DNA from: Fulvivirga lutea
GTDB lineage: Bacteria; Bacteroidota; Bacteroidia; Cytophagales; Cyclobacteriaceae
Direction: 5' to 3'
DNA length: 64,000 bases
Assembly (NCBI RefSeq): GCF_017068455.1
Contig: NZ_CP070608.1
Coordinates: 124,001 to 188,000 of the forward strand
Each line of letters opens with the position of its first letter. Position 1 is the first letter of the stretch. The notes under the pieces were generated by a model. That model did not search any database. It was given only the letters and a program-made list of their open reading frames with translations, and was not told the DNA's origin. The position numbers and the translations under genes are program-made. This document shows positions 8,073 to 16,468 of this stretch, piece after piece.

Positions 8073-9461
8073 TTAGTTGAATGTATATCTTCTAGAATTG
8101 GTCTTAGTATATCTGCCCAAATTGTCATATACATGAGCATTTGTTTCCCAATCTCCTGGGGCAAAAAAGCCTGCGCCTGAAACTTCGTCAAATGTTACTT
8201 CATAAGGTTCCGAAGCTAATGTAATCCACTCTGGGAACGGTCCAAACGGACTGTCTATGTCGCTTAGTCTTACAGATTCAATAGCATCGCCCTCTGCATC
8301 AGTCACAGTGACTGAAAATGTTATTGAGTATGATGCAAAATCAAAGTTAGCGCCATTTGAAGGTGAATTAAGAGTACCTCTTGGTATGAAGTTATCTGGA
8401 TCAACCAAAGTAAGGTTTAAGAAAGCACTTCTAGTTGCTCCATCAGTATCAGTACCTTTAACTTCAATAATCACTGTCCCAACTGAATTTTCAAAAGTAT
8501 CCCATTCAAATGAATAAGGAGCATCGTCAGGCGTAGCACTATAAACAGTACTTCCATCAATAATAAACTCTACACTTTCGAGGTTAGCGTCTGAAACAGT
8601 TGCATTTAAAGTTACAAGTTCCTGTCTTTCAACCTCTTCTAGGTTTCCAATTGTACCTGAACCACTTAATCCATTACCAACGTAAGTAGCGGTAAAACTT
8701 ACATCTGGTGCAGTATTTTCAGAACCAGTTATCTCAATTTCAACATCATCTTCGGCTGTATCACCATTTCCATTGGTGGCTATAACTGCTAAAACATGTT
8801 TACCAACAGGAAAATCAATTGTGTTAATATTAATAGAATATGGCTCTTCGTTGATAACCTCTAAGCTAGTTCCATTTAATAAAAATTCTACAGAGCTGAT
8901 ACCTGCATCAATATTATCATTAGGGGTAGCTGTCACTGCGAAAATATCACCCTGTCCATATACTCCATCACTTGGCAATGAGGCAAAACTTACAGTTAGA
9001 ACTTCAATGGTCCCAGCATTTGCTAAAGCCTCATCTAATGTTTCTTCACTTTCATCAAAATCAGAAGAATTTGTCCAAGTATCAGTAATGAATTTGCCAT
9101 CCTTTTCAAGAGTAGAGCTTATGCTGCTGTACCACCCATCAGAAAAAGAATCTTCTGTTGTCCAATCGCTTACTGTAGGAATGTATACAATTAGACTGTA
9201 AGATGCTCCGCCAGGAGTTGAGGAAGTTAATACCTCTTCGTCCTCAGTAGCAACGGCTCCCTGTATATAATGCAATTCATTCATGCTATTAAGAGTGAAA
9301 ATATACACATCCTCACCCTCAAACCCATCTGGTATGTTGGCCAGAACAACTGTCACCGTTTTTTCCTCATCGGTAAATTGAGGTGTGCTCGTTTCAATAC
9401 TTTCTTCTGTGCAGGAAAATACCACTGCTGCAGAAAGTAAAAATAGTAGAAGTTTTTTCAT
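8073..9461 (-). CDS. Surface lipoprotein with tandem Ig-like domains
   Basis: The start is taken at ATG 9461, giving a clean lipoprotein signal (MKKLLLFLLSAAVVFSC, Cys 17) and 462 residues; eight more codons are open upstream. The acidic mature chain contains at least three Ig-like beta-sandwich modules with the recurring pattern ISSVEFLLNGT, PYSININTIDFPVGKHVL and LESVEFIIDGS, PYSFEWDTFENSVGTVII (about residues 150-245, 275-355 and 365-430). Such modules usually serve adhesion or as spacers. It is the first gene of the 9461-5916 operon and has a -7 box at 9516. Confidence 0.75.
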   Translation of the reverse strand: MKKLLLFLLSAAVVFSCTEESIETSTPQFTDEEKTVTVVLANIPDGFEGEDVYIFTLNSMNELHYIQGAVATEDEEVLTSSTPGGASYSLIVYIPTVSDWTTEDSFSDGWYSSISSTLEKDGKFITDTWTNSSDFDESEETLDEALANAGTIEVLTVSFASLPSDGVYGQGDIFAVTATPNDNIDAGISSVEFLLNGTSLEVINEEPYSININTIDFPVGKHVLAVIATNGNGDTAEDDVEIEITGSENTAPDVSFTATYVGNGLSGSGTIGNLEEVERQELVTLNATVSDANLESVEFIIDGSTVYSATPDDAPYSFEWDTFENSVGTVIIEVKGTDTDGATRSAFLNLTLVDPDNFIPRGTLNSPSNGANFDFASYSITFSVTVTDAEGDAIESVRLSDIDSPFGPFPEWITLASEPYEVTFDEVSGAGFFAPGDWETNAHVYDNLGRYTKTNSRRYTFN

Positions 9462-9515
9462 AGTGTGTCTGTTAAATAAAACCAATTATAAATCGTAAAA
9501 TTTATATTTAAATGT

Positions 9516-9523
9516 CAAAGGTA
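9516..9523 (-). promoter_or_regulatory. -7 box for the lipoprotein operon
   Basis: TACCTTTG on the minus strand matches TAnnTTTG exactly, predicting a leader of about 47 nt before ATG 9461. The -33 region is AT-rich without a clear TTTG. The rest of the 300-nt gap up to tmRNA holds the inverted repeat at 9683 and the tmRNA terminator; no credible gene was seen in it. Confidence 0.45.
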
Positions 9524-9682
9524 ATAATTATTATTAAGTAATGTAATACCTATAATAGGGTATTTATTAAAACCTTTAATTCTGCTAAATAGCAGAATTA
9601 AGGAATTATTTACATATACACTTAAATAGTTAATAAAACGGTGATGTAAGAGATTTGGCAAAAAAGAAGAAAAGTATGCATC

Positions 9683-9720
9683 CGTGTGTAAAGATGATTC
9701 GTGAATCATCTTTACACACG
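9683..9720. repeat. Perfect 18-bp inverted repeat
   Basis: CGTGTGTAAAGATGATTC is followed by GT and then its exact reverse complement. A transcript from either strand would form an 18-bp stem with almost no loop. It lies between the tmRNA terminator and the promoter of the lipoprotein operon. It may be a second terminator, a protein-binding palindrome or a copy of a dispersed repeat; the flanks do not decide this. Confidence 0.7.
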
Positions 9721-9734
9721 TGTTTACTAAAACA

Positions 9735-9762
9735 AAAAGCTGCCCCTTCTGGGACAGCTTTT
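9735..9762 (-). terminator. Intrinsic terminator of tmRNA
   Basis: On the minus strand AAAAGCTGTCCC, loop AGAA, then GGGGCAGCTTTT form a 12-bp stem with one G-U pair, ending in a T-rich tract (TTTTTG). It begins 9 nt after the mature 3' end of ssrA. Confidence 0.9.
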
Positions 9763-9770
9763 GTAATTTG

Positions 9771-10166
9771 TGGAGTCGGAGAGATTCGAACTCTCGTCCA
9801 GAGAAGGCAACTATCGTAGCTTCTACATGCTTAGTTACTCTTAAATTTTCGTGTCAGGCCAAGGCGGCAACAACCTCAGACCAAACCTTAGTTGCAATTA
9901 GTTTCGCACATGCATCACAACCCTGCTAGCGCTAGCTTTGCTCATCGACACCCTAAATCAAAAACTGCAAAGCAGAGTTTTTGTAGGATGTGGCAGGGGA
10001 CTTGTCTTACAAGTTACCCAGGATCTCTACTATACTTCGAGATTATGCTGCCATGGCGTAATTAGATTCGCCAATTGTAATAAAGGACTATCTTTCAAGG
10101 CTCTCACCCCATGAGCCTGCATGCTTACCCACGTAACCACTCATCCTGTCAAAACCGGTCGACCCC
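9771..10166 (-). ncRNA. ssrA: Transfer-messenger RNA (tmRNA)
   Basis: About 396 nt. The 5' end GGGGTCGACCGGTTTTGACA and the 3' end with T-arm GAGAGTTCGAATCTCTC and CGACTCCA pair into a tRNA-like acceptor stem (GGGGUCG with CGACUCC); CCA is not encoded. The internal reading frame starting at GGC encodes the proteolysis tag GESNYAMAA followed by TAA (about 10040-10070). Pseudoknot-like complementary segments follow. tmRNA with SmpB rescues stalled ribosomes and marks the nascent chain for proteases. It has its own promoter and terminator. Confidence 0.96.
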
Positions 10167-10198
10167 ATTTTGTACATTGCAATTACGCATAGATATGA

Positions 10199-10229
10199 CA
10201 AATATAGAGGTAAATAAGTTCACTACTAA
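10199..10229 (-). promoter_or_regulatory. Promoter of ssrA
   Basis: Minus strand: -33 TTAG (10226-10229), 19-bp spacer, -7 TATATTTG (10199-10206), an exact TAnnTTTG. Transcription would start near 10194, leaving a short 5' leader to be trimmed to the mature end at 10166. Confidence 0.7.
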
Positions 10230-10279
10230 TTCTAATTCAAATTTGATCAGTGCTACATGGTTTTATAATTTCGCATCTC

Positions 10280-11068
10280 ATGAAAATACTACTGACAGCG
10301 GCGCTATTATTTTTCACTTTAACAACATATAGCCAGATATTAAAAGTTGATAAAGGCGAGTTGGACGCAGATTCTGCAGAATACTTCATAGGTAATATCA
10401 ATATTGATTTTAATATGAACAATAGAAGCTCCTCAGCTGATCAGGATATTACTTTTACCGGTTTAAACGGTAAGGCTGATCTAGTTTATATGTCCGATAA
10501 ACACGCCTATATATTGATTAACAATATCAACTATTTTAAATCTACAGGTGGCCCACTTATAAGTACAGGTTACGCGCACTTTCGTGTGAATTGGCTAAGA
10601 AAGAAAACATTCAGTTATGAATCGTTTTCACAAATTCAATACGATGATGGTAGAAAAATGCCGATGCGAAGATTGCTAGGTTCAGGAGTTCGCTGGCAAG
10701 TGATGAATACAGATAATTCGCAAATTCATTTAGGGACAGGTGTAATGTTTGAGTACGAAGAGTGGATAAGCTCTGAATTAGAAAGAACACTAGTTAGAGA
10801 AATTTGGAAGAACTCTTCATACATAGGTTTTGATGCAAATATTAATGAGACTGTTACTTTTAATGGCATTGCTTATTTCCAAGGAGGCATGGATACTAAA
10901 TCCAATATTTTCAGAAGTAGATTTAGCGGGGACTTCTCGCTCTCCTTTACACTCACCAACAATCTTTCGTTTAGCACATCCTTCTCCGCCCAATATGAAG
11001 ATCGACCCATCATAAAAATTAATAACTGGGTTTATTCGCTCACCAATGGTATTAAATGGGAATTCTAA
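10280..11068 (+). CDS. DUF481 family outer-membrane protein
   Basis: Start at ATG 10280, giving MKILLTAALLFFTLTTYSQ as signal peptide and 262 residues in total. The mature chain is a string of amphipathic strands (ADLVYMSDKHAYILINNINY, AHFRVNWLRKKTFSYESFSQ, RRLLGSGVRWQVM) ending in WVYSLTNGIKWEF, which fits a barrel of the DUF481 (YdiY-like) family. Its function is not established; family members are outer-membrane proteins. It is alone between tmRNA and dnaX. Confidence 0.72.
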   Translation: MKILLTAALLFFTLTTYSQILKVDKGELDADSAEYFIGNINIDFNMNNRSSSADQDITFTGLNGKADLVYMSDKHAYILINNINYFKSTGGPLISTGYAHFRVNWLRKKTFSYESFSQIQYDDGRKMPMRRLLGSGVRWQVMNTDNSQIHLGTGVMFEYEEWISSELERTLVREIWKNSSYIGFDANINETVTFNGIAYFQGGMDTKSNIFRSRFSGDFSLSFTLTNNLSFSTSFSAQYEDRPIIKINNWVYSLTNGIKWEF

Positions 11069-11096
11069 ATTTCTTCCTTCATCTCAGTTAATTTCT

Positions 11097-11128
11097 TTTC
11101 CTCGTTTAACCTGCAATTAGTAACTTCG
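11097..11128 (+). promoter_or_regulatory. Possible near-leaderless dnaX promoter
   Basis: TTTC (11097-11100), 20-bp spacer, TAACTTCG (11121-11128, one mismatch to TAnnTTTG). The ATG at 11134 is 5 nt past the -7 box, so the mRNA would have almost no leader. Confidence 0.35.
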
Positions 11129-11133
11129 AGCGG

Positions 11134-12234
11134 ATGGAAAAATTTGTTGTATCGGCACGTAAATACAGACCCAAAGGGTTTGATGAAGTAGTTGGCCAAA
11201 GCCATATTACTACTACTCTAAAAAATGCGATCGATAACAATCAATTAGCTCAAGCTCTACTTTTTTGCGGCCCCAGAGGTGTGGGTAAAACCACTTGTGC
11301 ACGTATTCTAGCTCGCATGATTAACGACTTTGATGAGTCGCATGATGGTAACGCATTGAATATTTTTGAACTGGATGCTGCATCCAACAACTCCGTAGAT
11401 GACATCCGAAACCTGATTGATCAGGTGAGATACCCTCCTCAATACGGTAAGTATAAGGTGTATATCATAGATGAGGTGCACATGCTTTCTACACAAGCCT
11501 TTAATGCATTTTTAAAGACTTTAGAAGAGCCACCACCCTATGCTATTTTTATATTAGCTACAACTGAGAAGCATAAAATTATACCAACCATTCTATCAAG
11601 GTGTCAAATTTTTGATTTCAATAGAATTCAGGTGAACGATATTGCTGATCACTTAAAGCAAATTGCTGACAGGGAAAGCATAAAATATGAAGATGAAGCG
11701 CTTCATTTAATCTCACAAAAAGCCGATGGTGCTTTGCGAGATGCACTTTCCATTTTTGATCTAATTGTTACGTTCTCATCAGATAGAAACGTTACATACC
11801 AATCAACTATAAGTAATTTACACATACTAGATTATGAGTACTACTTTAAAATGGTTGATCATCTTCTTAGTGAAGATATGTCAGCAGCCCTGCTCACATT
11901 TGATGAGATTTTAAAACAAGGCTTTGACGGCCATAATTTTATTGTAGGTCTTAGCGAGCATTTAAGAAATTTGATGGTGAGCAAAGACAATACTACCATT
12001 CAATTGATGGAAGTGCCTGATGCTGCCAAAGCTAAATATGCTGAGCAAGCCAACAAATCATCTTTATCATTTTTACTTTCAGCATTAAATATTGCCAATA
12101 AGTGCGATTTGAGTTATAAAGGAGCCAAAAACCAACGATTACATGTTGAGCTCGCTCTGATGAAACTTGCGCACATAAATGCCGCTGTTAGCATGTCCAG
12201 TTCATCGGCTGATGAAGTAAAAAAAAAAGTCTAG
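11134..12234 (+). CDS. dnaX: DNA polymerase III subunit gamma (zero-frame short product)
   Basis: Reading the zero frame without slippage gives 366 residues ending DEVKKKV. This holds the complete ATPase and collar domains and stops where tau-specific sequence begins, which is how gamma is made in E. coli and Thermus. Short and long forms would share residues 1-364 or so. Confidence 0.7.
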   Translation: MEKFVVSARKYRPKGFDEVVGQSHITTTLKNAIDNNQLAQALLFCGPRGVGKTTCARILARMINDFDESHDGNALNIFELDAASNNSVDDIRNLIDQVRYPPQYGKYKVYIIDEVHMLSTQAFNAFLKTLEEPPPYAIFILATTEKHKIIPTILSRCQIFDFNRIQVNDIADHLKQIADRESIKYEDEALHLISQKADGALRDALSIFDLIVTFSSDRNVTYQSTISNLHILDYEYYFKMVDHLLSEDMSAALLTFDEILKQGFDGHNFIVGLSEHLRNLMVSKDNTTIQLMEVPDAAKAKYAEQANKSSLSFLLSALNIANKCDLSYKGAKNQRLHVELALMKLAHINAAVSMSSSSADEVKKKV

Positions 12235-12875
12235 CTAAGACATCAGCAGCACCTGCAATTTCTCACAATAAGTCATCTGAAGAAACAGAAGCACCACAGC
12301 CAACCAAAGTAAGTGAAGAAGAACAATTAGAAACCGATTCTAATGACACTCCTGTGGCTCAGAAGGCTAAATCTGAAGTTAAGATCAACTCTCAAAAGCT
12401 TAAGTCAACCACCAAAATACCAAAGCTCAGCAACATTTTAGAAGAAGCTAAAGCTGAGGAAGAAGAGAAAAAAGCGAATACAACTGATGACGATGAGCTT
12501 TATGGTGAAGAAAAATTTACCGAAGAAGCGTTACTCACCATTTGGAACGAGTTTGCCGAAAAAGCAAAAGCAGAAGGCAGAGATTCTGAATATGCAGTAC
12601 TTAAGCAACAAGTAAGGCTGGAGAATGAGTATACAATCATAATTACTTTTACCAACTCGGTTAAATTGGTAATTCTCGATAAGTTTAGATCAGACCTTAT
12701 AACTTATCTTAAATCGAAACTTAATAACAGACATATTAAGTTAGAAACTGAATTAAAAGAGGAAGAACAATCGAAAGTGCCGTATACCAATGGCGAAAAG
12801 TTTGACTTTATGGCGGAAAAAAAACCTATCCTCAAAGAGCTTAAGAATAGGCTTGGATTAGATCCCGATTTTTAG
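11134..12875 (+). CDS. dnaX: DNA polymerase III subunit tau (full length, via -1 shift)
   Basis: The clamp-loader subunit that opens the sliding clamp and links polymerase to helicase. N-terminal AAA+ ATPase: Walker A GPRGVGKTT, DEVHMLS, arginine-finger region SRC, then collar domain III to about residue 360. The zero frame ends at TAG 12232-12234, just after ten A residues (12219-12228). The -1 frame is open from there to 12875, with a linker rich in Glu, Lys and Ala and a conserved C-terminal domain (EEALLTIWNEFAEKAKAEGR, NRLGLDPDF). Joined by a one-base backward slip the product is 580 residues, the expected tau length. A conventional frameshift mutation is the alternative. Confidence 0.85.
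12219..12234 (+). other. dnaX: Putative programmed frameshift or transcriptional slippage site in dnaX
   Basis: Ten consecutive A residues (zero-frame codons GTA AAA AAA AAA GTC TAG) are followed by a stop 3 nt later. E. coli dnaX slips on A AAA AAG with a downstream stem-loop; Thermus dnaX uses RNA-polymerase slippage on an A9 run. I see no strong stem-loop or upstream Shine-Dalgarno stimulator here, so transcriptional slippage is the more likely mechanism. Confidence 0.7.
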
Positions 12876-12892
12876 AATAGAAAAAATAATAT

Positions 12893-12966
12893 CATGCTGA
12901 GGAACAAAGCATCTTACTAAGTTAATTAGTTAAAATATCTAAGTAAGATCCCTCCTTTGTAGGGAT
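12893..12966. repeat. Imperfect palindromic intergenic element; possible bidirectional terminator
   Basis: CATGCTGAGGAACAAAGCATC opens the element. ATCTTACT (12911-12918) pairs with AGTAAGAT (12942-12949), and ATCCCT (12948-12953) with AGGGAT (12961-12966). The layout resembles dispersed GCTGAGGAACGAAGCATC-type palindromes I recall from Bacteroidota genomes. It lies between the convergent dnaX and DUF3078 genes. Confidence 0.45.
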
Positions 12967-12984
12967 TATAATTATTAGTAAGTG

Positions 12985-13917
12985 CTACTCTTCTTTCGGT
13001 TTTTCTCCGAAATTAAATGTAACTCCAATATTCAAAACATTTCGAAGCTGCAATCGGGGGCCAACATTACCATCGTCATCTTCGATATCTACATCATGAT
13101 CGTAAATAGCCTGCAAAGCAAAATTAGTTGTGATAAACTCGTTCACTTTGAAGTTTAGAAACAGGTCGAAATTTACATCGATATGTTCCGGCTCTTCATA
13201 GGCAGCAAATAGTAATAAACTGGATTTAAGATTTACATTTTTCATTATCTCTTTTTGAAAAAGAGAACTCACACTCCACCCAGCCTGTGATCTAATATTA
13301 TCGCCCGGCTCAACACCATACGCTCCAACATCCGCTAAATCATCATCTAATACAAAAGTGATTTTATTCATTAAAGGAGAAATAGTTGCGGAAAAAGCAT
13401 CATTAGGCTTATAGGAAGCGCCTATGTATGGTGAGAGATAACCAGGCGCCATAAATGTGGATATTAATGTATCTGTTCCGTCTGCCGCACCAGCATAATT
13501 AAAACCATCATCAAATTGAGTTCTAAAATCTATACCACCGGATAATTGCCAATTTTTAGATAAATAGCGGCCATACTGGCTTGTTACAATCAATACATCG
13601 TTGTTTTTTCTTGATCCAGAATCGCCAATTTTTACCAAGCCATAACCTGCTTGAAGAGAATTAAACCATGTATGGCTTCTTCTTCTTTTGTTGGCAAACA
13701 AATTCACTTCTGAGCCATAGGCTACGGCATTTTCACCTCCACCAGCCCAGTTGTCTACACCTACTTGTTGAAAGAAAAACCCTGCATTACCTCCGGTTGT
13801 CCAGGCTGAGTCTCTGGAAATAGGAGCTGGTTCCTGATCTTGTGCATAAATATTTGCACTTATCCCTACGAATAAAAAGACAGTAAGTAATTGAATAGTA
13901 CTTTTAATTATATTCAT
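12985..13917 (-). CDS. DUF3078 family outer-membrane protein
   Basis: 310 residues. The signal peptide ends NIYAQ (residue 25). The start of the mature chain, SAWTTGGNAGFFFQQVGVDN then WAGGGENAVAYGSEVNLFAN, is characteristic of DUF3078, followed by HTWFNSLQAGYGLVKIGD and barrel-like strands to a C-terminal LNIGVTFNFGEK. The function of the family is unknown; it is widespread in Bacteroidota envelopes. A -7 box TATTTTTG lies upstream at 13953-13960, just before the stop of the receiver gene. Confidence 0.83.
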   Translation of the reverse strand: MNIIKSTIQLLTVFLFVGISANIYAQDQEPAPISRDSAWTTGGNAGFFFQQVGVDNWAGGGENAVAYGSEVNLFANKRRRSHTWFNSLQAGYGLVKIGDSGSRKNNDVLIVTSQYGRYLSKNWQLSGGIDFRTQFDDGFNYAGAADGTDTLISTFMAPGYLSPYIGASYKPNDAFSATISPLMNKITFVLDDDLADVGAYGVEPGDNIRSQAGWSVSSLFQKEIMKNVNLKSSLLLFAAYEEPEHIDVNFDLFLNFKVNEFITTNFALQAIYDHDVDIEDDDGNVGPRLQLRNVLNIGVTFNFGEKPKEE

Positions 13918-13960
13918 AATTTATGTTCAATGAATTAAACTAAATAATGAACCAAAAATA

Positions 13961-14371
13961 CTATAAATTGTTCACCTTAACTTCTTCTAAGGCTGTTTCT
14001 GTGAGTGGTTTAGTGATAAATTTGATTACATGATTGTTATTGACAATCTTATCAATATCACGCTTATTATCAGAACTGGACAGGATAATAACTTTGCACT
14101 TATCTTTAATAGTGTCGTTGAACTTTTCAAACTCGTATAAGAACACAAAACCATCTACAATTGGCATATTAATGTCCAAAAAAATCAGATTAGGAAGGTC
14201 TTCAATTTTATCCTGATTTTCTCGAAGGTAATCAAGGGCGCTTTTTCCTGAATTCTTAACTTCTACCCTATTTGCAAACTTTGTTATTTCAATGATCCTC
14301 TTACTGATGAAATTGTCTGTGTCATTATCATCAACTAGCATCACTAAATCTATCGGCTTAGAATTCGTCAA
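13961..14371 (-). CDS. Stand-alone response regulator receiver protein
   Basis: 136 residues with no output domain. Phosphorylation features are visible: acidic pair in MLVDDNDTD (about 14-15), phosphoacceptor Asp in LIFLDINMP (about residue 67), switch Ser in VIILSSSDN and conserved Lys in FITKPL. The start is TTG 14371; the first ATG (14341) would cut off the first beta strand. CheY-like proteins of this kind relay phosphate or bind a partner. No histidine kinase is adjacent, so its partner is unknown. Confidence 0.85.
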   Translation of the reverse strand: MTNSKPIDLVMLVDDNDTDNFISKRIIEITKFANRVEVKNSGKSALDYLRENQDKIEDLPNLIFLDINMPIVDGFVFLYEFEKFNDTIKDKCKVIILSSSDNKRDIDKIVNNNHVIKFITKPLTETALEEVKVNNL

Positions 14372-14560
14372 CGTTTTATTTATTTATGTTCTACTAATAT
14401 AAGGTCTGATTGACCAAGTTAACTTCAAACTTCTTTAAAATTTGATTGTAGTTCCCCACAATTAATAACTTTTTTTTTAATGTTCAAAAGATATATCCGC
14501 AAGTTTTATCTACGGATAGCAAAAATTAGCATTTTACTATCAATTAATCTTTCGATAGTT

Positions 14561-16468
14561 CTAGTTTTCAGTTTCTGCTACTTGAATTTTTAATTTTTCT
14601 CCGTACCCAATGTTAAAGTCTTCCTTGCTATTCCACCTCATTATATCCTGAACACTAACATTGTACATCCTGGCTATCTTATATAATGTATCTCCCTCCT
14701 TCACCTCATGCTCGATAAATTTGGTTGTTGAGTCTGATGATTCATTTGCAGGAGTTGCACTCTCATTTTTTTCAACGGGCTCGTCTCTTACATAGACAAT
14801 TACCTTTTGGCCAACACTCAATTTATCTGAGATTGTCAGGTTATTCCAATCCAATATTTCAAATACAGAAACATCATAAATTTTTGAGATGGCGTAATAG
14901 GTTTGTCCCAATTGCACCTCATGTATTTTTAAAAAACCCTGTTCCGATTTTTCCTCTTTTGCATCAATTTCTTCATCCTTTAAATTTACCACAGTCTCTT
15001 CCTCCGCTGCAGTTGAGTCTACTTCAATATTTTCCAACTCTACCTGAACAGTGTCTGTTTGTGAAGTTTTTACAGAATCTATGGAAACCTCATCAGCTAC
15101 AATTTCTTTAGCTACTACTTTTTCTTTTGGTTTTTCTATGACAATCGGCTGCTCCAACTCTACTTTCACTGGTTCTTCCACTTCACGATATTCAATAGGA
15201 ATTTTAGCAGGCCTGATAAAACGCAGCCACAATACTCTGCCTGGAGTTATTTTCGTATCATCTTTAATACGATTTTTTACTTTAAGCTTCTTTAATTTAA
15301 TCCCGAATTTTTGTGACACCGACCAAAGTGTTTCATCAGGCTGTAATACATGATAGTACGCTTTTGCCTTACCTCTCTTCTTCTTCATGTAGTACACTTG
15401 CCCCGGAATTAACTTTCCATCAATTCCCAAATCGTTGTACTTTAAAAACTTACTTAATGAAATATCAGCCTTCTTGGCTAATTCAGGAATCTTGTCATTC
15501 ATGCCAGCCACGATTCCAGGAAGGCCATTGATTTCCACAATTTTTCCCGCTCTAGCCTCAATATCATCTTCTATCCGTGGAAACTCGCCTGGCTCATCAA
15601 ATGTATATTCAACCTGCTTTTGCTCCACTTGTTTTTTTGGTTTTTCAGCAGCCAACACTGGTGCAGATGTATCCAATCCAGCTTTTGGAAGGATCACAGC
15701 ATAGGGCTTATCGTCAGGTATCTTGCCCTTAGAAAGCCATTTGTTATATTTTTCTACTTCCTCTACATCCAATCCTGTTTCATTGGCTATCTCCTTTAAG
15801 GATTTACCGGCACCGTCATAATACTCGCTTATTACAATTTCGCCCTTCTGATCGGTTGAGCCTTCAAAAGCTATTTTATGAGCCAAATATTTTTTTACGT
15901 ACCAGTATGTCTTTTTATCGATAGTCATAGATTTAGCACCTTCTTGACCCTTAAGTACTTTCATAGCACCGCCTGCACCCATCTGATATGCCTGTAACGC
16001 GTGAAGCCAGTTATCAAAAAACTGGTTATTGTTATGCATATATTTTGCTGCTCCGCGAGTAGAGGCCACAATGTTTTTTCTTTCGTCAACATACTTATCT
16101 ACACGCATGCCTACTTCAACTGCAGTAAAATCTTTGAATTGCCAATAGCCAACGGCATTAGAGCTGGAAACTGCATCTGAAATTAGTGCGCTTTCCTGGA
16201 GACATAAATATTTAAAATCATCAGGCAGGCCTTCTTCTCTAAAAATGCGCTCTATTATTGGAAAGTAGGTTCTTGCCCTTTCAGCTTTAATTTCAAAGTA
16301 TTTAGGGCTGGCAGTTAGTGCATCAACATCTTTTTGAATTTCCTCTCTGGCATCATCCATAATCCTTAATTTGATGCCAGCGAATTCCATTCTGGAAGGA
16401 ACTCGTTTCTGTTGCGCATTAGAATAGTAGCCAGCCAATAAAAGGCAGCTCAAAAAAAGTATTCTCAT
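14561..16468 (-). CDS. Lytic transglycosylase (MltD-like) with three LysM domains
   Basis: 635 residues, signal peptide ending YYSNAQ. The SLT/GH23 domain (about 75-215) has the catalytic Glu 92 in CLQESAL, followed by SNAVGYWQF and the ALQAYQMGAGG segment. Three LysM peptidoglycan-binding modules lie near 371-418, 513-560 and 585-633 (HEVKEGDTLYKIARMYNVSV in the last), spaced by an acidic Glu/Val-rich linker. It cleaves glycan strands to 1,6-anhydro ends in the periplasm. It overlaps the O-methyltransferase gene by 4 nt and is the last gene of that operon. Confidence 0.92.
   Translation of the reverse strand: MRILFLSCLLLAGYYSNAQQKRVPSRMEFAGIKLRIMDDAREEIQKDVDALTASPKYFEIKAERARTYFPIIERIFREEGLPDDFKYLCLQESALISDAVSSSNAVGYWQFKDFTAVEVGMRVDKYVDERKNIVASTRGAAKYMHNNNQFFDNWLHALQAYQMGAGGAMKVLKGQEGAKSMTIDKKTYWYVKKYLAHKIAFEGSTDQKGEIVISEYYDGAGKSLKEIANETGLDVEEVEKYNKWLSKGKIPDDKPYAVILPKAGLDTSAPVLAAEKPKKQVEQKQVEYTFDEPGEFPRIEDDIEARAGKIVEINGLPGIVAGMNDKIPELAKKADISLSKFLKYNDLGIDGKLIPGQVYYMKKKRGKAKAYYHVLQPDETLWSVSQKFGIKLKKLKVKNRIKDDTKITPGRVLWLRFIRPAKIPIEYREVEEPVKVELEQPIVIEKPKEKVVAKEIVADEVSIDSVKTSQTDTVQVELENIEVDSTAAEEETVVNLKDEEIDAKEEKSEQGFLKIHEVQLGQTYYAISKIYDVSVFEILDWNNLTISDKLSVGQKVIVYVRDEPVEKNESATPANESSDSTTKFIEHEVKEGDTLYKIARMYNVSVQDIMRWNSKEDFNIGYGEKLKIQVAETEN

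Noticed and set aside
9515-9709. A 64-codon minus-strand frame in the gap before tmRNA.
   Set aside because: It overlaps the -7 box and one arm of the palindrome, and has the composition of random AT-rich DNA.
9720-10332. Open frames across 9720-9929 and 10111-10332 that could be read as small proteins.
   Set aside because: They run through the tmRNA gene, whose tRNA-like ends and tag frame are clear, and its promoter.
12354-12875. A separate GTG-started gene after dnaX.
   Set aside because: The frame is open 126 nt further upstream to the A10 run and encodes the tau C-terminus, so it is part of dnaX.
14472-14520. TATCCG and CGGATA arms as a terminator after the transglycosylase gene.
   Set aside because: Six-bp arms with a 13-nt loop are too weak to call.
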